From: DASZHJ01 sp035517495
Lineage (GTDB): Bacteria; Pseudomonadota; Alphaproteobacteria; ATCC43930; CGMCC-115725
Length of the DNA: 64,000 bases
NCBI GenBank assembly: GCA_035517495.1
Contig: DATIYT010000139.1
Coordinates: forward strand, 23,445-87,444
Direction: 5' to 3'
Shown: piece after piece, positions 17,535-25,811 of the stretch
Layout: each line of letters opens with the position of its first letter
How positions within the stretch are numbered: the first letter of the stretch is position 1
Translations under genes and position numbers: made by a program
The notes under the pieces: model-generated
The model's input: the letters and a program-made list of their open reading frames with translations, nothing else
Databases searched by the model: none
Told to the model about the DNA's origin: nothing

Positions 17535-18893
17535 TCAGGTCTTCTCGGTTCGCTCGAGCACCGGGCGGAACGCGTCCGTCGCCTTCTTGAGCTCGGTCGC
17601 GGGGTCGGCTCCGGAAATCATGTTGGTGAGTGCCACGCCGAAGGTGTCGCGGAACTCGGTCACGGCGGTGATGTCCGGAAGCCCGGCGCGCGCGATCTTG
17701 ATCGATTCGATCATGCATTCAAGCCATTCGCGCGGTGCCTTGAGATTGGGCGAGGTCTTGACCGCTTCATAGGCCGAGGTGCGTCCGGGCGCGCCGAAAG
17801 CGCCTTCCAAGTGCAGCTTGTTCATGGCCTTGCCGGTCGCCCATTGGCAATAGAGCCACGCGGCCTCCTGCTTTTTGCTGAAGCGAGAAATGCCGATGCC
17901 GTCGCCGTAAAGCGAAGTGCGGTGCGCCTTGGGGCCGGGCGGCATGACACCGTAACCCACCTTGCCGACCACGCGCGATTTGGTGGGGTCCTCGAGTGGA
18001 AGCGCGAAGCCGATGCCGTCGAGCCACATCGCTGCCTTGCCCAGCACGAAGGTGGTTTGGCACTCGTTCCAATTGAACCCGGTGACCCCGGGCGGCGCGC
18101 ACTCCCGGTTGAGGGTCTGGTAGATCTGCGCCGCGGCAATCGCCTCGGGTCCGTCCATGTGCATGGTGAGGTCGGGATCGATGGAGTCGACGCCGTGACC
18201 CAGCAGGAATGTCAGGTAAGGCGGCAGATTGGCATTCTTGAGTCCGCGCGCCACCCAGCCGGCGGACCCGTTCTTGGGGTCATTGAGCTTGTGGGCGACC
18301 TCGATGATCTCCGTGTACGATTGCGGATAGGAACCGCCCTTCGCCGCGAACAACTCCTTGTTCCAGTAGATCACGAAGTAATCGAGGTTGAGCGGCAGCG
18401 TGTCGAGCCTGCCGTCTTTTTGCGTCGCGTAGTCGATGGCACCCTTGGCGAAATCGTCGAAGTCGAAATCGGGATTGGTGAGCTGCGTGTCCTTGATGAA
18501 CCCGCGCACGTCCACGAGCCACTTGCCCTTGCCATAGAGCTGCTTTTGCACGTGATAGGCGACCGTCACCACGTCGAAGCTCGGATTCCCCGATGCGAAC
18601 TCGATTGCGACCTTCTGGCGGTGCTGCTGCTCGGGTATCTGTTCGGATCCGACGCTGATGCCCGTCAATTCCTCGAATTCCTTCTCGTGCTTCTGCAGCA
18701 ACTCGCCGCGGGGGCCGAGCGTGTGCGAGACCTCGATATGCTCGCCCTTGAAGCGCTTCCAGTCGAAGCCGGATTGCCCCGAAGCCCGCCGCATCAGGAT
18801 GGCCGGAGCACCGGCGGCGGCAAAACCTGCCGCGCTCGCCTGCAAGAGACCGCGCCGAGTGATCAACGTCAGTTGTCGATTGCCGCGCTTCAT
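17535..18893 (-). CDS. ABC transporter substrate-binding protein, UgpB/MalE-type
   Basis: A 452-residue family-1 extracellular solute-binding protein. The signal is of Tat form: TRRGLLQASAAGFAAAGAPA. I chose ATG 18893 because GGAGGGAG precedes it and the signal starts there; the frame continues upstream to 19013 without coding character. Marks are EEFEELTGISVGSEQIPEQQ, FDVVTVAYHVQ and AAMWLDGIGFAL. It leads the first set of the transporter array and is followed by two permeases. The likely ligand class is a sugar or glycerol-phosphate-like solute, by family only. Confidence 0.88.
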   Translation of the reverse strand: MKRGNRQLTLITRRGLLQASAAGFAAAGAPAILMRRASGQSGFDWKRFKGEHIEVSHTLGPRGELLQKHEKEFEELTGISVGSEQIPEQQHRQKVAIEFASGNPSFDVVTVAYHVQKQLYGKGKWLVDVRGFIKDTQLTNPDFDFDDFAKGAIDYATQKDGRLDTLPLNLDYFVIYWNKELFAAKGGSYPQSYTEIIEVAHKLNDPKNGSAGWVARGLKNANLPPYLTFLLGHGVDSIDPDLTMHMDGPEAIAAAQIYQTLNRECAPPGVTGFNWNECQTTFVLGKAAMWLDGIGFALPLEDPTKSRVVGKVGYGVMPPGPKAHRTSLYGDGIGISRFSKKQEAAWLYCQWATGKAMNKLHLEGAFGAPGRTSAYEAVKTSPNLKAPREWLECMIESIKIARAGLPDITAVTEFRDTFGVALTNMISGADPATELKKATDAFRPVLERTEKT

Positions 18894-19080
18894 GGCTGCC
18901 GCTCCCTCCACGACATGATTCAAATAGCGGGGCGGCGCTGGCGCCTGGCCCCGCGAGACCGCATCTCGCGCGCGATTTGGCGAACGGTATTCGCTGCGAA
19001 ACGAGGGTGTCAACCAGGGCTCGCGTCACCCGCTAGGTCATCTTAGGGTGCGGGAGCCGTTTGCGAATTGCGCATGCTTG

Positions 19081-19097
19081 CTGGCATGGTACTTGCG
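19081..19097 (+). promoter_or_regulatory. candidate sigma-54 -24/-12 promoter
   Basis: CTGGCATGGTACTTGCG matches YTGGCAYGRNNNTTGCW at all but the last position, with the required ten bases between GG and GC. The predicted start of transcription is near 19108, just ahead of the small gene beginning between 19115 and 19163. I did not recognise an upstream activator site. Confidence 0.4.
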
Positions 19098-19123
19098 TAT
19101 CGCTCTTGAAGATTATGCTTGCG

Positions 19124-19375
19124 ATGGACGGATGGAATTTCACTCCTGCACCTTCCGGCGCGATGTCTCCCGCCTTAGGACATAATCAGGGGCCGCCGCT
19201 CGACGAGCCGCCGGGCGTGAGTTGGAGCCACTATTGCTGGCGCCGAGCCCATCGGCGTGCCTGGAAAACTCCGCCGCGGGAAATAGCCTTGGCGCGCCTG
19301 GCGCGCGCCCAAGAATTGGGCATGTCCTACCATGACTATACGGCGGTCATCCTGGACCGGGGTTTGTATCTTTGA
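19124..19375 (+). CDS. conserved rhizobial small protein (GHNQGPP type)
   Basis: An 83-residue protein of a type I recall as widespread in Bradyrhizobium-like genomes: LGHNQGPPLDEPPG, then SWSHYCWRRAHRRAWKTPPREIALARLARAQELGMSYHDY and a closing VILDRG. The middle is basic and helical. Function is unknown. The start is uncertain: ATGs at 19115, 19124 and 19163 are in frame. A transcript from the sigma-54-like site would begin near 19108, which leaves little leader for 19115. It reads toward the acyl-CoA operon but is separated from it by 76 bases. Confidence 0.65.
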   Translation: MDGWNFTPAPSGAMSPALGHNQGPPLDEPPGVSWSHYCWRRAHRRAWKTPPREIALARLARAQELGMSYHDYTAVILDRGLYL

Positions 19376-19451
19376 GTTTCCCCGCGCCATTTGACCCCGT
19401 GCACCCTGCCCGATAGCATCGGGTGTGTTCCTCCCAGAGCGCTGAACTCCC

Positions 19452-20603
19452 GTGTCCGTCGCCTTTCGTTTCGATCCCATAGAGCTGCCGCCGGAATGCG
19501 ATGCGCTTCGCCGCGAGATTCGCACTTTCCTCGCCGAAGCGCGCGCGAGCGGGCTTTGGGCGCCGGCCGGCGATTTCGCCACCAGTCATTCCGCGGCCTT
19601 CAGCCGCGCCGTCGGCGAGCGCGGCTGGATTGGTATGACTTGGCCCAGGAAGTATGGCGGCCACGAGCGCTCGGCGCTCTATCGCTTCGTCGTGACGGAG
19701 GAAATGTTGGTGCAGGGGGCGCCGGTGGCTGCGCACTGGATCGGCGATCGCCAGAGCGGCCCGTTGCTGCTCCGCTTCGGCACCGAGCTACAGCGCCAGG
19801 AGTTCCTGCCGCGCATCGCCCGCGGCGAAATCTTTTTCTGCATCGGCATGAGCGAGCCCGATTCCGGATCCGATCTTGCTTCGATCCGCACCCGCGCGGA
19901 GCCGGTTGCCGGGGGCTATCGCGTGAACGGCCGCAAGGTCTGGACCAGCCATTCGCACCGTTCGCACTTCATGATCGCCCTGTGCCGCACTTCGCCCGCG
20001 GACGACGACCGACATCAGGGGCTCTCGCAATTGCTGATCGACCTGAAGTCGCCGGGTATTTCGATCCGGCCGATCCGCAACCTCGCGGGCGACCTCGATT
20101 TCACCGAGATCACCTTCGATGATGTGTTCGTCCCCTCGGATCGGTTGATCGGAACCGAAGGCGGCGGCTGGAAGCAGGTCACCAGCGAACTCGCCTTCGA
20201 GCGCTCCGGTCCCGAGCGCTTCGTCAGCACCTTCCGCCTGCTGGTCGAGTTTCAGCGCCGCATCGGCGGTCATCCCGAGCCGCGCGCGCTCGAAGCGTTG
20301 GGGCGCTTCACCGCTCATCTCTGGACGCTCCGGCGCATGTCGCTCTCGATCGCCGGCATGCTGCAGAAGGGCGAGATGCCGAATCTCGAAGCCGCCGTGG
20401 TGAAGGATCTCGGCAACGCCTTTGAGCGCGAGATACCGGAGCTGGTGCGGCTGTTGGCCCCGCGCGGCCGTCGCGCCGGCGGCAACGATCGCTTTGAGGA
20501 GACGCTTGCCGAGGCGATCCTGCATGCGCCCTCCTTCACCTTGCGCGGTGGCACGCGCGAGATCCTTCGCGGCATCATCGCACGCGGGCTGGGGCTCCGG
20601 TGA
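19452..20603 (+). CDS. acyl-CoA dehydrogenase, large partner
   Basis: A 383-residue FAD-dependent acyl-CoA dehydrogenase. It has the flavin/substrate motif FFCIGMSEPDSGSDLASIRTRA, WTSHSHRSHFMIALCR, LAGDLDFTEITFDDVFVPSDRLIG and the C-terminal FTLRGGTREILRGIIARGLG. It oxidises an acyl-CoA to its 2-enoyl form in the cytoplasm. The start is GTG at 19452. The next gene, a second dehydrogenase, overlaps its stop by GTGA. Such pairs often form alpha2beta2 enzymes acting on bulky acyl chains such as steroid side chains or aryl-CoA; which one is not shown here. Confidence 0.92.
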   Translation: MSVAFRFDPIELPPECDALRREIRTFLAEARASGLWAPAGDFATSHSAAFSRAVGERGWIGMTWPRKYGGHERSALYRFVVTEEMLVQGAPVAAHWIGDRQSGPLLLRFGTELQRQEFLPRIARGEIFFCIGMSEPDSGSDLASIRTRAEPVAGGYRVNGRKVWTSHSHRSHFMIALCRTSPADDDRHQGLSQLLIDLKSPGISIRPIRNLAGDLDFTEITFDDVFVPSDRLIGTEGGGWKQVTSELAFERSGPERFVSTFRLLVEFQRRIGGHPEPRALEALGRFTAHLWTLRRMSLSIAGMLQKGEMPNLEAAVVKDLGNAFEREIPELVRLLAPRGRRAGGNDRFEETLAEAILHAPSFTLRGGTREILRGIIARGLGLR

Positions 20604-21634
20604 GCGAGACGCTGGTCTTCGACGCGGCCGACCGGTTGTTTGCCGACCTTGCGACGCCGGGCGTAGTGAATGCGGCCGAAGCGGGAATTTGGCCGGCGAC
20701 GCTCTGGATTGCAGTTACCAACGCGGGATACCTCGACGCGCTTGGCGGCGACGTGAACTTGGGTGGTCTTGAGGACGCCGCGGCCGTGCTGCGCGCGGCG
20801 GGGCGGCACGCGGCCCCGCTGCCGATCGCAGACACCATGCTGGCGCGATGGCTGCTGCGGCTGGCGCGTCTGGAGCCGCCCGAGGGATCGCTTGCGCTCG
20901 TCGTCGAAACCCCGGAGCTGAGGGTCGATCTCGCGCGGGCGCGCGAAGGCTGGCATCTGGCTTGCGAGGTCAGTGCCGTGCCCTGGGTGCGGTTCGCCGA
21001 GGCATCGGTGTTTGTGCGCGGCGACCAGGTGGCGCTGGCGCAGCGCAGTGAGTTCGTCGCGGAAGACGGGCGCAATCTCGCGGGCGAACCCGCAGGCGCT
21101 ATTTCGGTCGATCGCGATATTCCGGCGGCGGCGGTCGGCACCCTGCCGGCGGGAGCGAATGCGGTCACCGCGTTCCGCCTCGGCGCGCTGCTGCGGGCGG
21201 TGGAGATGGCGGGCGCTCTCGAAGCCGCGCTGCAGCTTGCCGTCACCTACGCCAATGACCGCGTGCAATTCGGCCGCCCGATCGGAAAGTTCCAGGCAAT
21301 CCAGCAGCAATTGGCGCTGGCGGCGGAGCAAGTGGCGGCCGCCGGTGTTGCCTCGGCGGCCGGAGTTGCCAGAGCGATCGACGGCGATCTCGCATTCGCA
21401 GCCGCCGCCGCGAAGCTCCGCGCCGGCGAGGCCGCGGGCAAGGTTGCGGACATCGTGCATCAGGTGCATGGCGCGATCGGCTTCACTCATGAACACCGAC
21501 TGCATCACCTGACGCGGCGGCTCTGGTCGTGGCGCGACGAATTCGGCCACGAAGCCTATTGGGCGATGGAACTGGGCCGCCTCGCGGTGGCGCAAGGCGC
21601 CGACGGGCTCTGGCCCTTCCTCGCCGCACGCTGA
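20600..21634 (+). CDS. acyl-CoA dehydrogenase, small/divergent partner
   Basis: A 344-residue acyl-CoA dehydrogenase-fold protein with weak N-terminal similarity and a typical C-terminal half: LGALLRAVEMAGALEAALQLAVTYANDRVQFGRPIGKFQAIQQQLA and then HQVHGAIGFTHEHRLHHLTRRLWSW. The GTG start overlaps the preceding dehydrogenase. The N-terminal domain lacks the clear SEPxSGSD motif of its partner. This fits a heteromeric pair in which only one chain has the full active site, an arrangement known from FadE-type complexes of actinobacteria and proteobacteria. Confidence 0.88.
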   Translation: MSETLVFDAADRLFADLATPGVVNAAEAGIWPATLWIAVTNAGYLDALGGDVNLGGLEDAAAVLRAAGRHAAPLPIADTMLARWLLRLARLEPPEGSLALVVETPELRVDLARAREGWHLACEVSAVPWVRFAEASVFVRGDQVALAQRSEFVAEDGRNLAGEPAGAISVDRDIPAAAVGTLPAGANAVTAFRLGALLRAVEMAGALEAALQLAVTYANDRVQFGRPIGKFQAIQQQLALAAEQVAAAGVASAAGVARAIDGDLAFAAAAAKLRAGEAAGKVADIVHQVHGAIGFTHEHRLHHLTRRLWSWRDEFGHEAYWAMELGRLAVAQGADGLWPFLAAR

Positions 21635-21687
21635 GTTGAGATGCTGCATTTGGCGAGACACGTTGCGGTCGGTCAAACAAGCGATCT

Positions 21688-21775
21688 GGGAGATCGGGGG
21701 GATATAGGGGGATGGGGGGACGTTCGATATTTTCAATCTCCCCGATCCCCGGTCATCCCCCTATCCCCTTCAAAG
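21688..21775. repeat. G-tract/C-tract palindromic element
   Basis: A run of G-tracts on the left (GGGGGATATAGGGGGATGGGGGG, bases about 21696-21719) faces C-tracts on the right (CCCCGATCCCCGGTCATCCCC, about 21740-21760). GGGGATATAGGGGGATG and CATCCCCCTATCCCC pair with a two-base bulge, and GATCGGGG/CCCCGATC pairs as an alternative. It fills most of the only long gap in the acyl-CoA operon. It could fold as a hairpin or a quadruplex, or be a dispersed palindrome. Confidence 0.6.
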
Positions 21776-21824
21776 GAGCCCTGGTCGGCGGGATTGGACC
21801 ATACGCAAACTCGGGTAAGCGGTA

Positions 21825-23987
21825 ATGCCTGAGCGCGATCTGACGCCCTTCTTTCGCCCGGCGGCGGTCGCGGTGATCGGCGCCTCGGCGGACCCGAACC
21901 ACATTCGCGGCCGCATCCTGACGCAGCTCGTGAAATCGCAATATCCCGGTCGCATCACCCCCGTGCATCCCCGCGGCGGCGAGATGCTGGGACTTCCGGT
22001 TTGCACATCGATCGCCGCGGCGGACGCGCCCGTCGATCTCGCGCTGATCGCGATCCCCGCCGATGCGGTGGCGGGCGTGCTTGAGGAATGCGCCGCCGCC
22101 GGGGTGCGCGCGGCCTATATCTTCAGCTCGGGCTTCGCCGAGGAAGGCCGCGACAAGCAAGCGCTGCAGCAGCGCATCCGTGAAATCTCGGAGCGGACCC
22201 AAATGATCATCGGCGGCCCGAACGCCGTCGGATTCATGAATGTGAGCTTGCCGCTGGTTGCGAGCTTTACTCCGGCGGTTGATTTCGCGGCGCTGCCGGC
22301 TCTGCGCGCGGCGAAGGCGCCGCGTCGCATCGCCGTCGTGTCGCAGAGCGGCGGCCTCGCCTTCGCGTTCTTCAACCGCGGCGTCAAGCGGCGATTGCCC
22401 TTCAGCTATGTCGTCAACACCGGCAATGAAGCGGCGCTCGACCTCGTGGACATCGGCGAGTTTCTCTTGAGCGACGCCGGCACGGGCGTGGTGCTCATGT
22501 TCATCGAGCAGATTCGCCGCGGGTCCGCTTTCATGGCACTCGCCGAACGCGCGCTTCGGCTGGGCAAACCCTTGATCGTCGCGAAGATCGGCCGCTCCGC
22601 CGCCGCGCGCCGTGCCGCCATCTCGCATACCGCCAGCATGACTGGCACAGATGCCGCCTACGAGGCCGTGTTCCGACGCTACGGCGTGATCCGCGGCGAG
22701 GATCAAGACGACATGCTCGACATCGCGGCGGCGGCGGTGCTGGCGCCTGAGCCGGAGGGGCGCCGCGTCGGCGTCGTCACCATATCGGGCGGGGTTGGCG
22801 GCTGGCTCGCGGACACGCTCGAAGCGCACGGCCTTGTGGTTCCGGAATTCAGCAGGGGTTTGCAGGCTCGCATTCGCACGTTCCTGCCGAGCTTCGGCGC
22901 CGCCGGCAATCCCATCGACATCACGGGGCAGGCGATCGGCAGGGACTATCGCCTGCGGTCGGTCGAGACCCTCGAGAATTCCGACGAGGTGGACGCGATC
23001 GTGGTCGGCAACTCCTTGGCCGCAGACAGCCGGCTTGCCGTGGAGAAAGCGGCGTTGGCGGAGATCGCGGCGCGCAGCCGCAAGCCGATCCTGTTCTACA
23101 GCTACCCGCTCCCTTCCGAAGCGGCGCAGAGCGACCTTGAGGAGATCGGCATCCCCCTCTACACGGGCATTCGCGGCGTGGCGCGCGCGCTGTCGCTGCT
23201 GGCGGAGCGGAGCGAGGCAAAGGCGGCGCTGCTGCGGTCGATGCCCGATGCTTCCGCGGCGTGTCCGGAGCGAGCGGCCGCGGCACGCTTGCTCGATCAG
23301 GCAGGACCGACGCTCACCGAAGCGGAGGCGCTCGGGGTGCTGCAGCTCTACGGAGTTCCGGTGCCGCGACATCGCCTGGTGCAGAGCGCCGCCGCGGCGG
23401 TCGACGCGGCGCGCGAGATCGGCTTTCCCGTTGTCCTCAAGGTGCAATCGCCGGAAATTCCGCATAAGAGCGATGCAGGCGCCGTGGCGCTTGGGCTGCG
23501 CAGCGAGACCGCAGTCGCAGAGGCGTACGATGCCGTGCTCGCCGGCGCTCGTCGCGCGGCGCCGGCTGCGCGGATCGCCGGCGTGCTGGTCGAAGCGATG
23601 GCAAAGCCGGGCCTCGAGCTTATCCTCGGTGTCGGCGAGGACGAGACCTTTGGTTCGCTACTGCTGCTGGGCCGCGGCGGGATCGAGGTCGAGGCGCTCG
23701 GTGACCGAACAATGACACCGCTTCCGGTCGATCTCACGGCGGCGGAGTGGCTCGTGGAGCATTTCGATCGCGGGTGCCTGCTCGCGGCGCACCGCGGCCG
23801 TCCCGCGCGCGACCGCCGCGCGCTTGTTGCACTGATGCTCGCGCTCGGCCGGCTGGCGCGCGACTTTGGAGGCCGGCTTACAGAGATCGATCTCAATCCG
23901 GTGATCCTCGGCGCCGAGGGCGAGGGGCTTTTGGTGGTGGATGCGCTGATGGTTCAGCGGCAACCGACGAATGGAGGCATGCGATGA
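21825..23987 (+). CDS. acetate--CoA ligase family protein (ADP-forming type acyl-CoA synthetase)
   Basis: A 720-residue fusion of the alpha and beta parts of NDP-forming acyl-CoA synthetases. Residues 1-130 are a CoA-binding Rossmann domain (RPAAVAVIGASADPNHIRGR). Residues about 150-460 are succinyl-CoA ligase-like; SHTASMTGTD places the phospho-His at His268. Residues about 480-715 are the ATP-grasp part (LQLYGVPVPRHRLVQ, FPVVLKVQSPEIPHKSDAGAV and EIDLNPVIL). It makes an acyl-CoA from a free acid with ATP. It is followed by an enoyl-CoA hydratase that overlaps it by ATGA, so it probably activates the acid degraded by this operon. Confidence 0.9.
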   Translation: MPERDLTPFFRPAAVAVIGASADPNHIRGRILTQLVKSQYPGRITPVHPRGGEMLGLPVCTSIAAADAPVDLALIAIPADAVAGVLEECAAAGVRAAYIFSSGFAEEGRDKQALQQRIREISERTQMIIGGPNAVGFMNVSLPLVASFTPAVDFAALPALRAAKAPRRIAVVSQSGGLAFAFFNRGVKRRLPFSYVVNTGNEAALDLVDIGEFLLSDAGTGVVLMFIEQIRRGSAFMALAERALRLGKPLIVAKIGRSAAARRAAISHTASMTGTDAAYEAVFRRYGVIRGEDQDDMLDIAAAAVLAPEPEGRRVGVVTISGGVGGWLADTLEAHGLVVPEFSRGLQARIRTFLPSFGAAGNPIDITGQAIGRDYRLRSVETLENSDEVDAIVVGNSLAADSRLAVEKAALAEIAARSRKPILFYSYPLPSEAAQSDLEEIGIPLYTGIRGVARALSLLAERSEAKAALLRSMPDASAACPERAAAARLLDQAGPTLTEAEALGVLQLYGVPVPRHRLVQSAAAAVDAAREIGFPVVLKVQSPEIPHKSDAGAVALGLRSETAVAEAYDAVLAGARRAAPAARIAGVLVEAMAKPGLELILGVGEDETFGSLLLLGRGGIEVEALGDRTMTPLPVDLTAAEWLVEHFDRGCLLAAHRGRPARDRRALVALMLALGRLARDFGGRLTEIDLNPVILGAEGEGLLVVDALMVQRQPTNGGMR

Positions 23988-24772
23988 CCGAAACGATTCG
24001 CTTCGAGATCGAGGGCGCGATTGCCACCATCACCCTCAATCGCCCCGAGCGCATGAATGCTTTCACATGGGAGATGATCGACGCCTGGGCCGCGGCGCTG
24101 GACGCCTGCGGCAGGAACGACGCGGTCTCGGTGGTGATCGTCACCGGCGCCGGCAAGGCGTTTTGCAGCGGTGGTGACATCGCGGAGATGCAGCGCCGGC
24201 ATGAGCACACCCCCTGGGACCGCAAGCGCGAGCTGCAGGCCCATGTGCACAAGATTCCGCTGGCGCTGCAAGCGCTCGACAAGCCCGTGATCACCGCGAT
24301 CAACGGCGCCGCGACCGGGGCGGGGATGGACTTGGCGCTGATGTCGGACCTGCGCATTGCCGCCGAAAGCGCGCGGCTAGGCGAGACCTATGTGCGGGTT
24401 GGCCTGGTTCCCGGCGCTGGCGGCGCGTGGTTCCTGCCGCGCCTTGTCGGCACCGCCAAGGCGTTGGAGCTGTTCTGGACCGGCGACATCATTGACGCGC
24501 GGGAGGCGGAGCGTATCGGCCTCGTCAACAAGGTGGTGCCCGATGCCGAGCTGATGACTGCGACGCGGGCGCTCGCCGAGAAGATCGCGCGGGGGCCGCA
24601 GCTCTCGGTGCGGTTCATCAAACGTGCGGTCTATGCGGGTTTGCAAAGCGACTTGCGCGGCGCGCTCGACATGATCTCCTCGCACTACGCGGTCGCATCC
24701 AGCTCCGCCGATCACCGCGAAGCCGTCGCGGCTTATCTCGAGAAGCGCAAGCCGAATTTTACGGGGAGATGA
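23984..24772 (+). CDS. enoyl-CoA hydratase/isomerase family protein
   Basis: A 262-residue crotonase-fold protein. ITLNRPERMNAFTWEMIDAW opens it; VVIVTGAGKAFCSGGDIAEM forms the oxyanion-hole strand; INGAATGAGMDLALMSDLRIAAESARLGETYVRVGLVPGAGG holds the second oxyanion residue and the position of the catalytic Glu (VGLVPGAGG). It hydrates or isomerises 2-enoyl-CoA made by the dehydrogenases upstream. The ATG overlaps the ligase stop by ATGA. It is the last gene of the operon. Confidence 0.92.
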   Translation: MTETIRFEIEGAIATITLNRPERMNAFTWEMIDAWAAALDACGRNDAVSVVIVTGAGKAFCSGGDIAEMQRRHEHTPWDRKRELQAHVHKIPLALQALDKPVITAINGAATGAGMDLALMSDLRIAAESARLGETYVRVGLVPGAGGAWFLPRLVGTAKALELFWTGDIIDAREAERIGLVNKVVPDAELMTATRALAEKIARGPQLSVRFIKRAVYAGLQSDLRGALDMISSHYAVASSSADHREAVAAYLEKRKPNFTGR

Positions 24773-24925
24773 CGAGGGGAAAACGCATCAAAGCGAGTTC
24801 GCGTCTCGCCTTTTTGAGGGGATTCGAGGAATTGGAAACTCTCCCTTCACCCGAACTTTGATATAGCGGGCGCCAACTCTACCGCGGCCGAGATCGCTAA
24901 AATGCGATCGAGTTGGAGAGCGTTC

Positions 24926-25315
24926 ATGACACGTGGCGTCATTATCCTGTTGTGCATCGTTGGCGGGCTCGTCGTCGTGAGTGTGACGAGCCTGGTGGTC
25001 GGCCTTGGCACCGGCAACTTGAAGCTCAGCAACGTGATACCACCCGGCGCCGCCAGCACCCCGGAATTTCGCGCGAAACTCGTGGAGAGCAGCAGGAAGT
25101 CCTGTCTCAAGAATGCGGCGTCGCTCATGCCCGGCGCCAATGGGAGGCAGGCCGATGTCTATTGCGATTGCTTTTCGAAGGGCGTCGCCGACTCGCTGAC
25201 CGAGGACAATCTGCGATACATGATGGATCACCTCGGCAGCATGCCACCCGACGTTACGCCGAAGCTGAAGTCACTGACCAGCCAGTGCCGCAGCGCTGCG
25301 CTTGCCAAGTCATAG
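24926..25315 (+). CDS. membrane-anchored four-cysteine protein, copy 1
   Basis: A 129-residue protein with one N-terminal membrane anchor (GVIILLCIVGGLVVVSVTSLVVGLG), then GTGNLKLSNVIPPG and a periplasmic domain. That domain has Cys in SSRKSCLKNAAS, the pair YCDCFSKGVADSLTEDNLRYMMDHLG, and a last Cys in SQCRSAAL. I do not recognise the family. The next gene is a close paralogue with all four Cys in the same places. I chose the ATG at 24926, preceded by GGAGAG; 24902 adds eight residues. Confidence 0.75.
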   Translation: MTRGVIILLCIVGGLVVVSVTSLVVGLGTGNLKLSNVIPPGAASTPEFRAKLVESSRKSCLKNAASLMPGANGRQADVYCDCFSKGVADSLTEDNLRYMMDHLGSMPPDVTPKLKSLTSQCRSAALAKS

Positions 25316-25394
25316 CGCCGTCTCAATGGCGCCGGATCGACGTTTGGAGGCATAATCGCCGGCGCGGAGAAGCTCAGGCGAGAAGGGGGATACC

Positions 25395-25781
25395 ATGTCG
25401 CGCGGCGCCGTCATCCTGCTCTCGATCATAGGCGGTCTGATCATCATTGGTCTCGCGGCGCTGGGGGTCGGCTTCGGGACGGGAAACTTCAAGCTCAGCA
25501 ATCTGCTGCCAAGCGGCTCCACCAACTCGCCGCAATTCCGCGCCGATTTTGTCGACAGCAGCAAGAAATCCTGCATCAAGGCGGCAACGGAGCGCGCGCC
25601 AACCTTGGGCGCGCAGAAGATCGAAGCTTATTGCGACTGTTTTTCGTCCGGTGCTGTCGATCTGCTGACGGAGGACGACGTGCGATACATGCTCGATCAC
25701 ATGGGCGGCACGCCGCCCAACCTGGAACAAAGATTGGAGCCGGTCGTTGCGCGGTGCCGTACCGTGGCGCTCGGGAACTAG
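25395..25781 (+). CDS. membrane-anchored four-cysteine protein, copy 2
   Basis: A 128-residue paralogue of the preceding gene. The anchor is GAVILLSIIGGLIIIGLAALGVGFG, followed by GTGNFKLSNLLPSGSTNSPQF, then SSKKSCIKAATE, EAYCDCFSSGAVDLLTEDDVRYMLDHMGG and ARCRTVAL. About half of the residues are shared with copy 1, including the four Cys and the SLTED/LLTED...RYM.DH segment. The two genes are 79 bases apart. This is an old tandem duplication. The Cys pattern suggests two disulfides in the periplasm, or metal binding by CDC. Confidence 0.78.
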   Translation: MSRGAVILLSIIGGLIIIGLAALGVGFGTGNFKLSNLLPSGSTNSPQFRADFVDSSKKSCIKAATERAPTLGAQKIEAYCDCFSSGAVDLLTEDDVRYMLDHMGGTPPNLEQRLEPVVARCRTVALGN

Positions 25782-25811
25782 CGTAAAAGCTTGGCGATCG
25801 CGAGGGGCATC

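Noticed and set aside
17811..19046. Plus-strand open frame of 411 codons
   Set aside because: Antisense to the UgpB-type binding protein, no motif or start support.
21753..23465. Minus-strand open frame of 570 codons
   Set aside because: Antisense to the acyl-CoA synthetase, whose plus-strand protein has clear domains. The reverse frame is Arg/His-rich and has no motif.
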